The notes under the pieces were generated by a model. It worked only from the letters and a program-made list of their open reading frames with translations. It was not told where the DNA came from and ran no database searches. Below, in pieces: positions 16,806 to 26,913 of a stretch of DNA of 64,000 nucleotides; positions within the stretch are counted from its first letter, which is position 1, and every line of letters begins with the position of its first letter. The translations under genes and the position numbers were made by a program. The DNA comes from Salipiger abyssi (GTDB lineage: Bacteria; Pseudomonadota; Alphaproteobacteria; Rhodobacterales; Rhodobacteraceae), in the NCBI RefSeq assembly GCF_017311415.1, contig NZ_JAEKIS010000004.1, positions 244,655 through 308,654 of the forward strand. The letters run 5' to 3'.

Positions 16806-18218
16806 TCAGCATTCCGGCAGGTTGACGGCAATCCCGCCGGTCGAGGTTTCCTTGTATTTCTCGCTCATGTCCTGCCCGGTCTGGAGCATCACGCGGATGC
16901 AGTTGTCGAGCGGCATGAAATGCTCGCCATCGCCACGCAGCGACAGCGCGGCGGCGGAGACGGCCTTGATCGCGCCGAGCGCGTTGCGCTCGATGCAGGG
17001 CACCTGGACCAGCCCGGCGGCGGGGTCGCAGGTCATGCCCAGATGGTGTTCGAGCGCGATCTCGGCAGCGTTCTCGATCTGCTTGTTCGAGCCACCCAGC
17101 ACCGCGCAGAGCCCGGCGGCGGCCATGGCGGCGGCGCTGCCGACCTCGGCCTGACAGCCGGCTTCGGCGCCCGAGATCGAGGCGTTGTGCTTGATCAGAC
17201 CGCCGATGGCGGAGGCGGTGAGCAGCAGGTCGCGGCAGCCCTGGCGCGTGGCGCCGACGCAATGGTCGCGGTAATAGCGGATCACCGCCGGCACCACGCC
17301 CGCAGCGCCGTTGGTGGGCGAGGTCACCACGCGGCCCCCGGCGGCGTTCTCCTCGTTCACCGCCATGGCATAGACGCTCATCCAGTCATTGGCCTGATGC
17401 GGCTGGGCGAGGTTCATGCCCTTTTCCGCCTGAAGCTGGTCGTGGATCGCCTTGGCACGGCGGCGCACCTTGAGCCCGCCGGGCAAGATTCCCTCCTGCT
17501 CCAGTCCGCGCGCGACGCATTCGTCCATCGTGTCGAGGATACGATCGATCTTTTCGTCGAGCGCGGCGCCGTGCAGCACGCGCTCGTTGGCGCGCTTCAT
17601 CTGCGCGACGCTCAGGCCGGATGTCTCGCCCATCTCCAGCATCTCGGCGGCGGTGCCGAACGGATAGGGAAAGCGCTGCGCGGCCTTTTCGTCATGCAGG
17701 CTGTGCTGGTCGTCGGCTTTCTGCGCCGCAAGCTCCGCCTCGGTGAGGACAAAGCCGCCGCCCACCGAATAATAGGTCTGCTGGTGATAGGTGTTGCCGG
17801 CCTCGTCATAGGCCTTCAGCACCATACCATTGGCATGGCCCGGCAGCGGCGGCCCGAAATCGAAGACCAGATCCGCCTCGGTGTCGAAGACCAGCGGCGC
17901 CAGCCCCTCGGGATGCACCATGCCCTCGGCCCGCACCTGCGCCTCGAGCTCTTCGGCGCGGTCGGGATCGAGCGTCTCGGGCAGCAGCCCGCAAAAGCCA
18001 AGGATCACCGCGCGGTCGGTGGCGTGGCCCTTGCCCGTCCAGGCCAGCGAGCCGTGAAGGCTCGCCGCCAGCCGGTGCAGATTGCCCGCACCGGGGATCT
18101 TCTCGGCCCCACCGCGCAGATCCTCAAGGAACCGCGCGGCGGCCACCATCGGCCCCATCGTATGCGACGACGAAGGACCGATGCCGATCTTGAAAACATC
18201 GAAGACCGAGAGGAACAT
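16806..18218 (-). CDS. sdaA: L-serine ammonia-lyase (iron-sulfur, single chain)
   Basis: A 470-residue fused-type L-serine dehydratase that converts L-serine to pyruvate and ammonia with a [4Fe-4S] cluster. The beta-domain begins '[20 protein letters not shown]' and the alpha-domain carries '[20 protein letters not shown]'. The cluster cysteines appear as '[12 protein letters not shown]' and '[18 protein letters not shown]' in the C-terminal third. It lies 3 bp after glyA and 22 bp before purU in the sarcosine-degradation operon, so serine made from sarcosine-derived glycine is drained to pyruvate. Confidence 0.95.
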   Translation of the reverse strand: MFLSVFDVFKIGIGPSSSHTMGPMVAAARFLEDLRGGAEKIPGAGNLHRLAASLHGSLAWTGKGHATDRAVILGFCGLLPETLDPDRAEELEAQVRAEGMVHPEGLAPLVFDTEADLVFDFGPPLPGHANGMVLKAYDEAGNTYHQQTYYSVGGGFVLTEAELAAQKADDQHSLHDEKAAQRFPYPFGTAAEMLEMGETSGLSVAQMKRANERVLHGAALDEKIDRILDTMDECVARGLEQEGILPGGLKVRRRAKAIHDQLQAEKGMNLAQPHQANDWMSVYAMAVNEENAAGGRVVTSPTNGAAGVVPAVIRYYRDHCVGATRQGCRDLLLTASAIGGLIKHNASISGAEAGCQAEVGSAAAMAAAGLCAVLGGSNKQIENAAEIALEHHLGMTCDPAAGLVQVPCIERNALGAIKAVSAAALSLRGDGEHFMPLDNCIRVMLQTGQDMSEKYKETSTGGIAVNLPEC

Positions 18219-18221
18219 GGC

Positions 18222-19496
18222 TCAGCCTTCGACGCTGTAGATGGGGAAGCTGTCGCAGAGCGCGCGGACTTCCTCGCGCACGGCGGCTTCGACCTCTGCG
18301 TCGCCCTCGGGGGTCTGCGACAGCGCGTCGATGACCTTGAGGATCAGGCTGCCGATCAGCTCGAACTCGGCCTCCTTGAACCCGCGCGTGGTGCCCGCCG
18401 AGGTGCCCAGGCGGATGCCCGAGGTGACGAAGGGTTTCTGCGGATCGTTGGGGATGGAGTTCTTGTTGCAGGTCAGGCCCGCGCGCTCCAGCGCGATCTC
18501 GGCGACCTTGCCGGTGACGCCCTTGGGTTGCAGGTCGACCAGCACCATGTGGCAGTCGGTGCCGCCCGAGACGATGCCGAGACCGCCCACTTGCAGCACA
18601 TCGGCCAGCGCCCGGGCGTTCTCGATGACCTGCGCGCCGTACTCGGTGAAGGACGGTTGCAGCGCCTCGCCGAAAGCCACGGCCTTGGCCGCGATCACAT
18701 GCATCAGCGGGCCGCCCTGGTTGCCCGGGAAGACAGCCGAGTTCAGCTTTTTCGCCAGCGCCTCGTCATTGGTCAGGATCACCCCGCCGCGCGGACCGCG
18801 CAGCGTCTTGTGGGTGGTCGAGGTCACAACATGGGCGTGCGGCACGGGGTTCGGATAATGGCCGCCGGCGATGAGACCGGCATAGTGGGCCATGTCCACC
18901 ATCAGATAGGCGCCGACCTCGTCCGCGATCTTGCGGAAACCTTCGAAGTCGATCTTGCGCGGATAGGCCGAGGCGCCCGCGACGATCAGCTTGGGCTTGG
19001 TCTCCAGCGCCTTTTCACGCACCTTTTCCATGTCGATCAGGTGGCTGTCGGCATCGACCTCGTAGGAAACGACGTCGAACCATTTGCCCGACATGGTGAC
19101 CGGCGAGCCGTGGGTGAGGTGGCCGCCATGGGCGAGGTTGAGGCCCATGATGCGGTCGCCCGGTTGCAGCAGCGCCAGGAACACCGCCTGGTTGGCCTGC
19201 GCGCCGGAATGCGGCTGGACGTTGGCAAAGCCCGCGCCGAAGAGCTGCTTGAGCCGTTCGATGGCCACGGTCTCGACCTTGTCGACGAATTCGCAGCCGC
19301 CGTAATAGCGCTTGCCCGGGTAGCCTTCGGCATATTTGTTGGTGAGCACAGAGCCCTGCGCCGCCATGACATCGGCAGAGACGATGTTTTCAGAGGCGAT
19401 CAGCTCGATCTGGCTCTGCTGGCGGTCGAGCTCCTCGGCCACGGCAGAGGCGATCTCGGCATCACCGATACGGGTCTTGGGAAGATGGTCGAACAT
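18222..19496 (-). CDS. glyA: Serine hydroxymethyltransferase
   Basis: A 424-residue PLP enzyme interconverting glycine plus 5,10-methylene-THF with serine plus THF. Conserved parts are '[12 protein letters not shown]' near residue 28, '[16 protein letters not shown]', '[10 protein letters not shown]', and the Schiff-base Lys in '[15 protein letters not shown]'. The ATG at 19496 is chosen because it begins the family N-terminus ('[12 protein letters not shown]'); the frame continues upstream into the soxG end. Placed between soxG and sdaA, it condenses the glycine and methylene-THF produced by sarcosine oxidase into serine. A biosynthetic glyA copy elsewhere in the genome is likely. Confidence 0.96.
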   Translation of the reverse strand: MFDHLPKTRIGDAEIASAVAEELDRQQSQIELIASENIVSADVMAAQGSVLTNKYAEGYPGKRYYGGCEFVDKVETVAIERLKQLFGAGFANVQPHSGAQANQAVFLALLQPGDRIMGLNLAHGGHLTHGSPVTMSGKWFDVVSYEVDADSHLIDMEKVREKALETKPKLIVAGASAYPRKIDFEGFRKIADEVGAYLMVDMAHYAGLIAGGHYPNPVPHAHVVTSTTHKTLRGPRGGVILTNDEALAKKLNSAVFPGNQGGPLMHVIAAKAVAFGEALQPSFTEYGAQVIENARALADVLQVGGLGIVSGGTDCHMVLVDLQPKGVTGKVAEIALERAGLTCNKNSIPNDPQKPFVTSGIRLGTSAGTTRGFKEAEFELIGSLILKVIDALSQTPEGDAEVEAAVREEVRALCDSFPIYSVEG

Positions 19497-19518
19497 GGAT
19501 GCGATCCTGTGAAAAGGG

Positions 19519-20073
19519 TCAGTGGGACTGTGCCGCGAGTTCGCGGCACCCGGTGTCGAGCAGCGCCAGGACATGCGGTGCAAAGCTTTGCCACACATCC
19601 ATGCGGAAACGGTCCTCGGCATCGCGCCAGAGCACGACGGTCACCCCATCGAACACCGTGCGGCGGCCCTGGCCGGGCAGGATCGTCTCGATGTCGCGCG
19701 GGCAGCCAAGCGTCAGCAGCTCGGCGGCCTGCGCGCCTTCGATCTCGAAAGTGACCTCACGGCCAGAGATGTCAACCAGGCTATGAGGATGTGCCTCGTA
19801 GATCTCGGCAAAGGCCGCCTCGATCTGGGCCGTGCGCGGCACCGGCGTGGTCAGCGTCCATTCGTCGGGGCCGAGCCGGAGGATCTCGGTCCCGTCCACC
19901 GAGGCGCGCTGACCGATGGAGAGCGGCAGCCCCACCCCGAGCGCCGCGTCGAAGGGCGCCAGATCGCCACGGGCACGCAGCGACAGGCGTCCGATGGCGG
20001 GGGCCTTGCTGATCCGGGCGGCGCTGGTCTCGACCAGCGCGCCGGAGGTGAAGGAGGATACAGGTGCGTTCAT
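19519..20073 (-). CDS. soxG: Sarcosine oxidase gamma subunit
   Basis: A 184-residue protein of the SoxG family, structurally related to the folate-binding GcvT domain. It shows '[14 protein letters not shown]' and '[28 protein letters not shown]', family hallmarks, and '[14 protein letters not shown]' at the end. It completes the heterotetrameric sarcosine oxidase and contacts the alpha subunit. It sits 10 bp after soxA and 22 bp before glyA. Confidence 0.93.
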   Translation of the reverse strand: MNAPVSSFTSGALVETSAARISKAPAIGRLSLRARGDLAPFDAALGVGLPLSIGQRASVDGTEILRLGPDEWTLTTPVPRTAQIEAAFAEIYEAHPHSLVDISGREVTFEIEGAQAAELLTLGCPRDIETILPGQGRRTVFDGVTVVLWRDAEDRFRMDVWQSFAPHVLALLDTGCRELAAQSH

Positions 20074-20083
20074 GACAGACTCC

Positions 20084-23074
20084 TCAGATCTTCAGACGGG
20101 CGTTTTCGGGATCGACGAAGATCGTCGAGGTGATCTTGGCGGCGATGGTGCGGTCGGGCATCGGGATATAGACGGTCTCGCCCAGTTTCTCGTGCCCGCC
20201 CTCGACCAGCGCGAGCGCGATGGGGCGCCCGGTGGTGCCGGTGTCGTAGGAGGAGGTCACATGCCCCACCATGGTCATCGGAACCGGCTGCTTGGGATCG
20301 AAGACGATCTGCGCGCCCTCTTCCAGCTTGCTCTGGTCTTCGGTCAGAAGGCCGACGAGCTGCTTGCGGTTCTTCGCCCGAAGGTCGGGCCGCGCAAGGC
20401 CGCGCATGCCGACGAAATCGGGCTTCTTCTTGCCCACGGCCCAGCCCATGCCGGCGTCATAGGGCGTCACCGTGCCGTCAGTGTCCTGACCGACGATGAT
20501 ATAGCCCTTCTCGGCCCGCAGGACGTGCATGGTCTCGGTCCCGTAGGCGGTGATGCCGTATTGCTGGCCCGCCTCCCACAGCGTTTCCCAGAGCTGGCGA
20601 CCCATGGGCGCCGGCACGTTGACCTCGAAGCCGATCTCGCCGGTAAAGCTCACCCGGAAGAGCCGCGCGGGCATACCCGCCACGGTGCATTCCACGCAGG
20701 ACATGTGCGGGAAGGTCTCTTCGGTCAGCTCCACGCCTTCGACCAGCGGCGCCAGAAGCTTGGCGGCGTTGGGGCCGTTCAGGGCGACGGTCGACCATTG
20801 TTCGGTGGTCGAGGTCAGCCAGACATTGAGATCGGGCCATTCGGTCTGGAGGTAATCCTCCATCATGTTCATGACCCGTGCCGCGCCGCCGGTGGTGGTG
20901 GTGACGTGGAACTTGTCCTGACCCAGACGCCCGATCACGCCGTCGTCGCGGATATAGCCGTCATCGCCCAGCAGCAGGCCGTAGCGGCACTTGCCCACGC
21001 CCAGCTTGGTCCAGGGGTTGGTGTACATGCGGTTCATGAACTCGACCGCGTCGGGGCCGACCACCTCGATCTTGCCCAGCGTGGAGGCGTCGAAGATGCC
21101 CACCGACTTGCGGGTCGCGGCGCATTCGCGCGCCACGGCGGCATCCATGTCCTCGCCCGCTTTCGGGAAGTACCACGCCCGGCGCCACTGGCTGACCGGC
21201 TCGAACACCGCGCCGTTCTCTTCGGCCCAGGCGTCGATCTGCGTCTTGCGGGTGACCTCGAAATGATCGCCCCGGTGATAGCCCGCGAAGGCCCCGAAGG
21301 AGGTCGGCGTGTAGGGCGGCCGGAAGGTGGTGAGACCCACCTGCGGCTGCTTCTTGCCAAGCGCGTCGGCGGCGATGTTCAGACCGTTGATGTTGGACAT
21401 CTTGCCCTGATCGGTCGCCATGCCGTTGGTGGTGTAGCGCTTGACGTGCTCGATGGAGCGCATGCCCTCGCGCACGGCAAGGCGCAGGTCCTTGGCGGTG
21501 ACGTCGTTCTGATAGTCGACAAAGGCCTTGGCCTTGCCGGGGCTGCGGTCGGTCGGCAGTTCCTTCATTGAGATGCCGGTGCCCGTGCGGTCGCCCGCCA
21601 CCGAATAGGCCACCTGCGCCGGGGTCTTGCCCAGCAGTTCGGCGACTTCCCGGCCCTTCTCGGCACCGTCCTTCAGCACCGCCTCGACGCCCCAGAGACC
21701 GCGGCTCGCGCCGGCGATCAGGCAGTCCTCGGGGGTGTCCTTCGGCAGGAAGGTGGTGCGGTCGTCGTCCCAGGCGAGCGAGCCCTTGGTGTGCGAGAAG
21801 AGGTGCAGCGAGGGCGTCCAGCCGCCCGACATCAGCACCGCGTCGCAGCGGATCTCTTCGCCCGCGCCGACGCTGCCGCCGCTGACCGGGTTCACACGCA
21901 GCGAGGAAACGCGCAGACGGCCGGAGGTGGCGGTGGCGGTGTGCGACAGCTTCACGGTGATGCCGCGTGCGCGGGCCTCCGACAGAAGCGCCTCATGCAC
22001 GCCTTCGCGCAGATCCACGATGGCCTGCACCTGCGCACCGGCATCCTGAAGATCGAAGGCCGCGAACCAGGCGGAATCGTGCGAGGTGACAATCACCGGA
22101 CGCTTGCCGACCAGCACGCCATAGCGGTTCAGGTAGGTCTGCGCCGAGCCCGCCAGCATCACGCCGGGGCGGTCGTTGCCGTGGAACACCAGCGGCTTTT
22201 CCAGCGCGCCCTGCGCCAGCACGACCTGTTTGGCACGCACCCGCCACATCCGCTCGCGCGGGGTGTCTTCGGGCAGCTCGGGCAGGTGGTCGGTCAGCTT
22301 CTCGACCATGCCGATCATGTTCTGGTGGTAGTAGCCAATGGCGGTGGTGCGGGTCATGATCTTGACCCCCGCCGCCTTCAGCGCTTCCAGCTCGGCGGCC
22401 AGCCAGTCCCATGCCGGACGGCCGTCGATCTGCGCCTGCGGCTCGGACAGCAGCGTGCCGCCGGCCTCGGCGTTCTCGTCCACCAGCACGACCTTGAGAC
22501 CGTCCACCGCAGCGGCGCGCGCGGCGGCGATGCCGGTGGGGCCGGCGCCGACGATCAGCACATCGCAGTGCAGATAGCGCGAGGCATAGTGATCCGGATC
22601 CTCCTCGGTGGGGCTCACGCCCAGGCCCGCAGCGGCGCGGATGAACGGCTCATAGACCTTGTGCCAGAAGTTCTTCGGCCACATGAAGGTCTTGTAGTAG
22701 AAGCCCGCCGAGAACAGCATGTAGGCCGCGTCGTTCACCGCGCCCACGTCGAACTTGAGGCTCGGGTACTTGTTCTGCGAATTGGTCTCGAGACCGTTCC
22801 AGATCTCCTGCACGGTGGCGCGGGTGTTGGGCTCGAACCGGCCCGGGCCGCGGCGGGTGCCGATCAGCGCGTTGGGCTCTTCGCTGCCGGCGGCAACGGC
22901 GCCGCGCGGACGGTGGTATTTGAACGACCGGCCCATCAGATGCACGCCATTGGCCAGCAGCGCCGAGGCGACCGTGTCGCCCTGCGCGCCGGTGAAGCGC
23001 TTGCCGTCGAAGGTGAAGGTCACGGGGCGCGAGGTGTCGACGCGGCCCCGGCCGGAAACGCGATATTGGCTCAT
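20084..23074 (-). CDS. soxA: Sarcosine oxidase alpha subunit
   Basis: A 996-residue multidomain subunit. In order: an N-terminal ferredoxin-like domain ('FTFDGKRFTGAQGDTVASAL', residues about 18-100), an NAD-binding/FAD-like Rossmann part ('DVLIVGAGPTGIAAARAAA' near residue 175), and a C-terminal aminomethyltransferase (GcvT) domain from about residue 600, with 'PDAVEFMNRMYTNPWTKLGV' and 'FTGEIGFEVNVPA'. The enzyme oxidatively demethylates sarcosine to glycine, H2O2 and 5,10-methylene-THF, the last step occurring in this GcvT domain. It overlaps soxD by 4 bp. Length is standard for the family. Confidence 0.96.
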   Translation of the reverse strand: MSQYRVSGRGRVDTSRPVTFTFDGKRFTGAQGDTVASALLANGVHLMGRSFKYHRPRGAVAAGSEEPNALIGTRRGPGRFEPNTRATVQEIWNGLETNSQNKYPSLKFDVGAVNDAAYMLFSAGFYYKTFMWPKNFWHKVYEPFIRAAAGLGVSPTEEDPDHYASRYLHCDVLIVGAGPTGIAAARAAAVDGLKVVLVDENAEAGGTLLSEPQAQIDGRPAWDWLAAELEALKAAGVKIMTRTTAIGYYHQNMIGMVEKLTDHLPELPEDTPRERMWRVRAKQVVLAQGALEKPLVFHGNDRPGVMLAGSAQTYLNRYGVLVGKRPVIVTSHDSAWFAAFDLQDAGAQVQAIVDLREGVHEALLSEARARGITVKLSHTATATSGRLRVSSLRVNPVSGGSVGAGEEIRCDAVLMSGGWTPSLHLFSHTKGSLAWDDDRTTFLPKDTPEDCLIAGASRGLWGVEAVLKDGAEKGREVAELLGKTPAQVAYSVAGDRTGTGISMKELPTDRSPGKAKAFVDYQNDVTAKDLRLAVREGMRSIEHVKRYTTNGMATDQGKMSNINGLNIAADALGKKQPQVGLTTFRPPYTPTSFGAFAGYHRGDHFEVTRKTQIDAWAEENGAVFEPVSQWRRAWYFPKAGEDMDAAVARECAATRKSVGIFDASTLGKIEVVGPDAVEFMNRMYTNPWTKLGVGKCRYGLLLGDDGYIRDDGVIGRLGQDKFHVTTTTGGAARVMNMMEDYLQTEWPDLNVWLTSTTEQWSTVALNGPNAAKLLAPLVEGVELTEETFPHMSCVECTVAGMPARLFRVSFTGEIGFEVNVPAPMGRQLWETLWEAGQQYGITAYGTETMHVLRAEKGYIIVGQDTDGTVTPYDAGMGWAVGKKKPDFVGMRGLARPDLRAKNRKQLVGLLTEDQSKLEEGAQIVFDPKQPVPMTMVGHVTSSYDTGTTGRPIALALVEGGHEKLGETVYIPMPDRTIAAKITSTIFVDPENARLKI

Positions 23075-23373
23075 TTCTGGCGCTCCGTCAGGCTGGAGAG
23101 GTCCGGACGCGGGGCGTCCGCCTCATAGGTGGTCAGGAACTTGTCGGACACGGTGTCACGCACGGCGTTGAAGAAGCGCCCGCAGCCGTGGAAATGCCGC
23201 CAGCGTTCGTAGTGCGGACCGCGCACATTGGCGCGGATGAACAGGAATTCTTCCCACTGTTCATCGCTCTGGCCCGAGGGCTGCTCGGGACGGACGACAT
23301 GCGCCTGGCCGGCATATGTGAACTCGAGTTCCGGCAGGGTTTCGTTGCAATAGGGGCAATGGATCAGAAGCAT
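23071..23373 (-). CDS. soxD: Sarcosine oxidase delta subunit
   Basis: A 100-residue zinc-binding subunit. The ligands are Cys6 and Cys9 in 'HCPYCNE', with His60 and Cys64 in 'RHFHGCGRFF'. These agree closely with the ligand set known for bacterial SoxD. It stabilises the heterotetramer. It lies 16 bp after soxB and overlaps soxA by 4 bp. Confidence 0.95.
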   Translation of the reverse strand: MLLIHCPYCNETLPELEFTYAGQAHVVRPEQPSGQSDEQWEEFLFIRANVRGPHYERWRHFHGCGRFFNAVRDTVSDKFLTTYEADAPRPDLSSLTERQK

Positions 23374-23389
23374 CTCTGGAAACCTCGTC

Positions 23390-24643
23390 TCAGTGGGCCA
23401 CGGCCGCCGCGGCGGCTTCGTCGATCAGACGGCCTGTGCGGAAGCGTTCCATGGTGAAGGGCGCGTTGATCGGGTGCGGCTCGTCCTTGGCGATGGTCCA
23501 GGCAAAGGTATGCGCCGCGCCCGGGGTCGCCTTGAAGCCGCCGGTGCCCCAGCCGCAGTTGACGTAGAGCCCCGAGACCGGGGTCTTGGAGATGATCGCC
23601 GAGCGGTCCGGGGTGACGTCGACGATGCCGCCCCATTTGCGCAGCATGCGCATGCGGTTGAAGATCGGGAACACCTCGGAGATCGCCGCCACGGTGTGCT
23701 CGATCAGCGGCAGGCCGCCGCGCTGGCTGTAGCTGGTGTACTGGTCGGTGCCCGAGCCGATCACCAGCTCGCCCTTGTCGGACTGGCTGCAATAGGCGTG
23801 CACCGCGTTCGACATCACCACGCAGGGGAAGATCGGCTTGACGGGCTCGCTGACCAGCGCCTGAAGCGGATAGCTTTCCAGCGGCAGGCGCACGCCGGCG
23901 GTGTCCATCACCACCGAGGTGTGACCAGCGGCGGAGACCGCGACCTTCTTGGCCTTGATAAAGCCCTTGCCAGTCTCGACACCCGCGACGGAGCCGTCGG
24001 CGTTGCGGCGGATCGCCGTCACCGGGCAGTTCTGAATGATGTCGACGCCGCGCATCGCCGCGCCGCGGGCATAGCCCCAGGCCACCGCATCGTGCCGCGC
24101 GGTGCCGGCCCGCTCCTGAAGCGCGCCGCCCATCACCGGGTAGCGGGCATTCGGCGAGATATTGACCGGCGGGCAGTACTCCTTGCACTCCTCCGGCGTC
24201 AGCCAGCGGTTGTCCACGCCGTTCAGGCGGTTGGCGTGGATGTGGCGTTTGAAGCTCTGCACGTCATGCACGTTATGCGCGAGCATGAGGCAGCCACGGC
24301 GCGAATACATGACGTTGTAGTTCAGCTCCTGGCTGAGGTTTTCCCACAGGTCGACCGCGTGGTCGAAGAGCCGCGCGCTCTCGTCATAGAGATAGTTCGA
24401 GCGGATGATCGTGGTGTTCCGGCCGGTGTTGCCGCCGCCCAGCCAGCCCTTGTCGATCACCGCGATATTGGTGATGCCGTGCTGCGTCGCCAGATAATAG
24501 GCGGCCCCCAGACCGTGGCCGCCGGCGCCGACGATGATCACATCGTATTCGGCCTTGGGCTGGCTGTCAGGCCACTGCTCGGTCCAGTTTTTATGCCCCG
24601 AAAGGGCATTCTTTAGAAGGTTGAAGGCATTGAAACGCGTCAT
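23390..24643 (-). CDS. soxB: Sarcosine oxidase beta subunit
   Basis: A 417-residue FAD/FMN subunit that performs the sarcosine dehydrogenation. The FAD motif 'DVIIVGAGGHGLGAAYYLA' begins near residue 32 and 'GNTGRNTTIIRSNYL' follows, identical in layout to characterised SoxB. In Corynebacterium the beta subunit carries covalent FMN on a His; the region 'NISPNARYPVMGGALQERAGTARHD' here has suitable His/Arg residues, but I do not assign the attachment. The ATG 24643 begins 'MTRFNAFNLLKNAL', the family N-terminus. It is the first gene of the sox-glyA-sdaA-purU operon. Confidence 0.95.
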   Translation of the reverse strand: MTRFNAFNLLKNALSGHKNWTEQWPDSQPKAEYDVIIVGAGGHGLGAAYYLATQHGITNIAVIDKGWLGGGNTGRNTTIIRSNYLYDESARLFDHAVDLWENLSQELNYNVMYSRRGCLMLAHNVHDVQSFKRHIHANRLNGVDNRWLTPEECKEYCPPVNISPNARYPVMGGALQERAGTARHDAVAWGYARGAAMRGVDIIQNCPVTAIRRNADGSVAGVETGKGFIKAKKVAVSAAGHTSVVMDTAGVRLPLESYPLQALVSEPVKPIFPCVVMSNAVHAYCSQSDKGELVIGSGTDQYTSYSQRGGLPLIEHTVAAISEVFPIFNRMRMLRKWGGIVDVTPDRSAIISKTPVSGLYVNCGWGTGGFKATPGAAHTFAWTIAKDEPHPINAPFTMERFRTGRLIDEAAAAAVAH

Positions 24644-25215
24644 GATGGCACCCCGGGCTGGGAAGGTATTCGGGCTTGGGTAGCGATCCGCGCGGCGCGA
24701 TGCGTGAAGCTTTGCGACAGGTTGGGTGGAGATATGCGCCACGCCATGACGCAACGTTTTTTCCGCAGCGCCCCGGCCCTTCACGTAGCGCCGTTCCGGT
24801 CCGGCAGATGTCGACGAAAAGAGCGAATCGCGGCCCCCGGACACAAAACCCGAGTCGCGCCAAGCCCGCGGCGAAAACCCGGTTAAGTTGAGCGCCTCGC
24901 CGCTTTCCGGGCCTGAACGGCGGCAGTTTCGTCGCGATGCTACCGCGCGCCTGTCGCACCCGTTCTGCCGCGTGGTTACGCTTCCCTGAATAACCCGGTG
25001 ATCGACAATTTTGCCTGTCTCCGGTCCGGATTCAGGTCAGCGCAAAAGCAAAAGGCGAGCGTGGGAATCGCCCCGGTCCTCCCGGTCACAGCCTGCCGAT
25101 GCAGGTGGGAGAGCCGGCCGGCGCCCCACATACCGCTCGCTCCCGCGTCAAGACGGGACAGCGAATTCCGGACCTTCACCCCGGCAGGCACAACGCCAGC
25201 ACTGGAGGACTTCTC
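24644..25215. other. 572-bp non-coding divergent region between soxB and the BCCT gene
   Basis: No protein of recognisable family is encoded on either strand, and short open frames here lack ribosome sites. The left half should hold the sox operon promoter and the right half the promoter and leader of the BCCT transporter. Near the BCCT start are hairpins that could form a structured leader (25103-25170). I find no confident sigma-70 promoter by eye. Confidence 0.6.
25103..25203 (+). promoter_or_regulatory. Possible structured 5' leader of the BCCT gene
   Basis: Two local stems can form: GTGGG...CCCAC enclosing a self-complementary GCCGGCCGGC, and CGCTCCCG...CGGGACAGCG with a 2-nt bulge. A GGCAGGCA stretch and the ribosome site GGAGG follow. 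GGAGAG and CAGGCA recall the glycine aptamer, but the core between them does not match, so no riboswitch family is assigned. Confidence 0.25.
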
Positions 25216-26856
25216 TTGACGCAAATCTCCGACACGGACGGCTCCGAAGCCGAAACACCGCCCGACGGGCTCATCCAGACCGACTACACCATCGGGCGCG
25301 ACAATATCGAGGGCTCGGTCGGGCCGTTCGGCTTTGACGTACACAACCCGGTCTTCGCGATCTCGGCCTTTGCCGTCGTCGCCTTCGTGATCTTCACCCT
25401 CGCACTGCCCGATCAGGCGGATGCGCTGTTCAGCGCGATGTTCTCCGAGGTCACCAAGGGCTTCGACTGGTTCTTCATCGGCGCGGCGGACATCTTCGTC
25501 CTGCTCTGCCTGGTGCTGGTGATCAGCCCCTACGGCAAGATCCGCCTCGGCGGGCGCGACGCCACCCCGGATTTCAGCTATGTGAGCTGGTTCTCCATGC
25601 TCTTCGCCGCGGGCATGGGCATCGGCCTGATGTTCTACGGCGTCTCCGAACCGCTGAGCCATTTCTCTTCCTCGCTGGGCGGCACCGCCATGGGCGCGGA
25701 CGGGCTGCGCAGCGACTGGGCGCCGCTCGGCGCGGCGGGCGGCAATGCGGACGAGGCGGTGCGCCTCGGCATGGCCGCCTCGATCTTCCACTGGGCGCTG
25801 CACCCCTGGGCGATCTACGCCATCCTGGCGCTGAGCCTCGCGCTCTTCAGCTACAACAAGGGCCTACCGCTCACCATCCGTTCGGCCTTTTACCCGATCT
25901 TCGGCGAGCGCGTCTGGGGCTGGCCGGGCCATGTCATCGACATCCTCGCGGTCTTCGCGACGCTGTTCGGGCTGGCCACCTCGCTGGGCCTCGGCGCGGC
26001 GCAGGCGAATTCCGGGCTGCACAAGCTGTTCGGCGTGCCGATCAACAGCACCGCGCAGATCGTGCTGATCATCGCCATCACCGCCATCGCGCTGTTCTCG
26101 GTGATCCGCGGGCTGGAAGCCGGGGTCAAGCTGCTCTCTGAAATCAACATGGGCCTGGCCTTCCTGCTGCTGGTCTTTGTGCTCGTGGCCGGGCCGAGCC
26201 TGCTTCTGCTCACCGGGATCGGCGATTATCTTCTGGCCTATCTCGAATACCTGCCCGCCCTGTCGAACCCGGTCGGGCGCGAGGACGTGAACTTCATGCA
26301 GGGCTGGACGAGCTTCTACTGGGCCTGGTGGATTTCCTGGTCGCCCTTCGTCGGCATGTTCATCGCGCGGGTCTCGCGCGGGCGCACCGTGCGCGAGTTC
26401 CTCATCAGCGTGCTGCTCATCCCGTCGCTGGTCTGCGTGATCTGGATGTCGGTCTTTGGCGGCGCCGCGATCAACCAGGTGCTGCGCGACGGCTATACCG
26501 CCGTGCAAGACTCGGAACTGCCGCTCCAGCTCTTCGCCATGCTCGACGCGATGCCGCTGACCGCGATCACCTCCTTTGTCGGGATCGTTCTGGTGATCGT
26601 GTTCTTTGTCACATCGTCGGATTCGGGCTCGCTGGTGATCGACACCATCACCTCGGGCGGCAAGGTCGATGCACCGGTGCCGCAGCGGGTGTTCTGGTGC
26701 CTGTTCGAGGGCGTGGTCGCAATCGTCCTGCTGCTCTCGGCGGGCGGGCTGAAATCGCTGCAATCTATGGTGATCTCGACGGGCCTGCCCTTCACCGTGG
26801 TGCTGCTGGTGATGTGCGTCGCGATCTGGCGCGGGCTGGCAAGCGAACCGCGCTGA
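25216..26856 (+). CDS. BCCT family transporter (glycine betaine/choline/carnitine type)
   Basis: A 546-residue secondary transporter with 12 predicted membrane segments. The substrate-binding glycine stretch 'FAAGMGIGLMFYGVSEPLSHF' and the tryptophan-box region 'FYWAWWISWSPFVGMFIARVSRGRT' are both intact, as is 'FFVTSSDSGSLVIDTITSGG'. The frame extends upstream, but the TTG at 25216 has GGAGG at a spacing of 7 and starts a sensible hydrophilic N-terminus ('MTQISDTDGSEAETPP'). Divergent from the sarcosine oxidase operon and within the betaine degradation region, it most probably imports glycine betaine or a related methylated amine (inference from context). Confidence 0.93.
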   Translation: MTQISDTDGSEAETPPDGLIQTDYTIGRDNIEGSVGPFGFDVHNPVFAISAFAVVAFVIFTLALPDQADALFSAMFSEVTKGFDWFFIGAADIFVLLCLVLVISPYGKIRLGGRDATPDFSYVSWFSMLFAAGMGIGLMFYGVSEPLSHFSSSLGGTAMGADGLRSDWAPLGAAGGNADEAVRLGMAASIFHWALHPWAIYAILALSLALFSYNKGLPLTIRSAFYPIFGERVWGWPGHVIDILAVFATLFGLATSLGLGAAQANSGLHKLFGVPINSTAQIVLIIAITAIALFSVIRGLEAGVKLLSEINMGLAFLLLVFVLVAGPSLLLLTGIGDYLLAYLEYLPALSNPVGREDVNFMQGWTSFYWAWWISWSPFVGMFIARVSRGRTVREFLISVLLIPSLVCVIWMSVFGGAAINQVLRDGYTAVQDSELPLQLFAMLDAMPLTAITSFVGIVLVIVFFVTSSDSGSLVIDTITSGGKVDAPVPQRVFWCLFEGVVAIVLLLSAGGLKSLQSMVISTGLPFTVVLLVMCVAIWRGLASEPR

Positions 26857-26875
26857 GTCTCGAACCATGCTGAAC

Positions 26876-26907
26876 AACCGCCGCGGGGCCCCGCCCCCGC
26901 GGCGGTT
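26876..26907. terminator. Bidirectional terminator-like hairpin between BCCT and GlxA-type regulator
   Basis: Perfect 13-bp stem AACCGCCGCGGGG / CCCCGCGGCGGTT with a 6-nt loop lies between two convergent genes. The flanking T/A runs are short, so termination may be partial. Confidence 0.7.
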
Positions 26908-26913
26908 TGCGTT

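Noticed and set aside
25098..25203. Glycine riboswitch upstream of the BCCT gene
   Set aside because: GGAGAG and CAGGCA-like pieces occur, but the conserved GCGCCGAAGG core and spacing are absent, so the family is not called.
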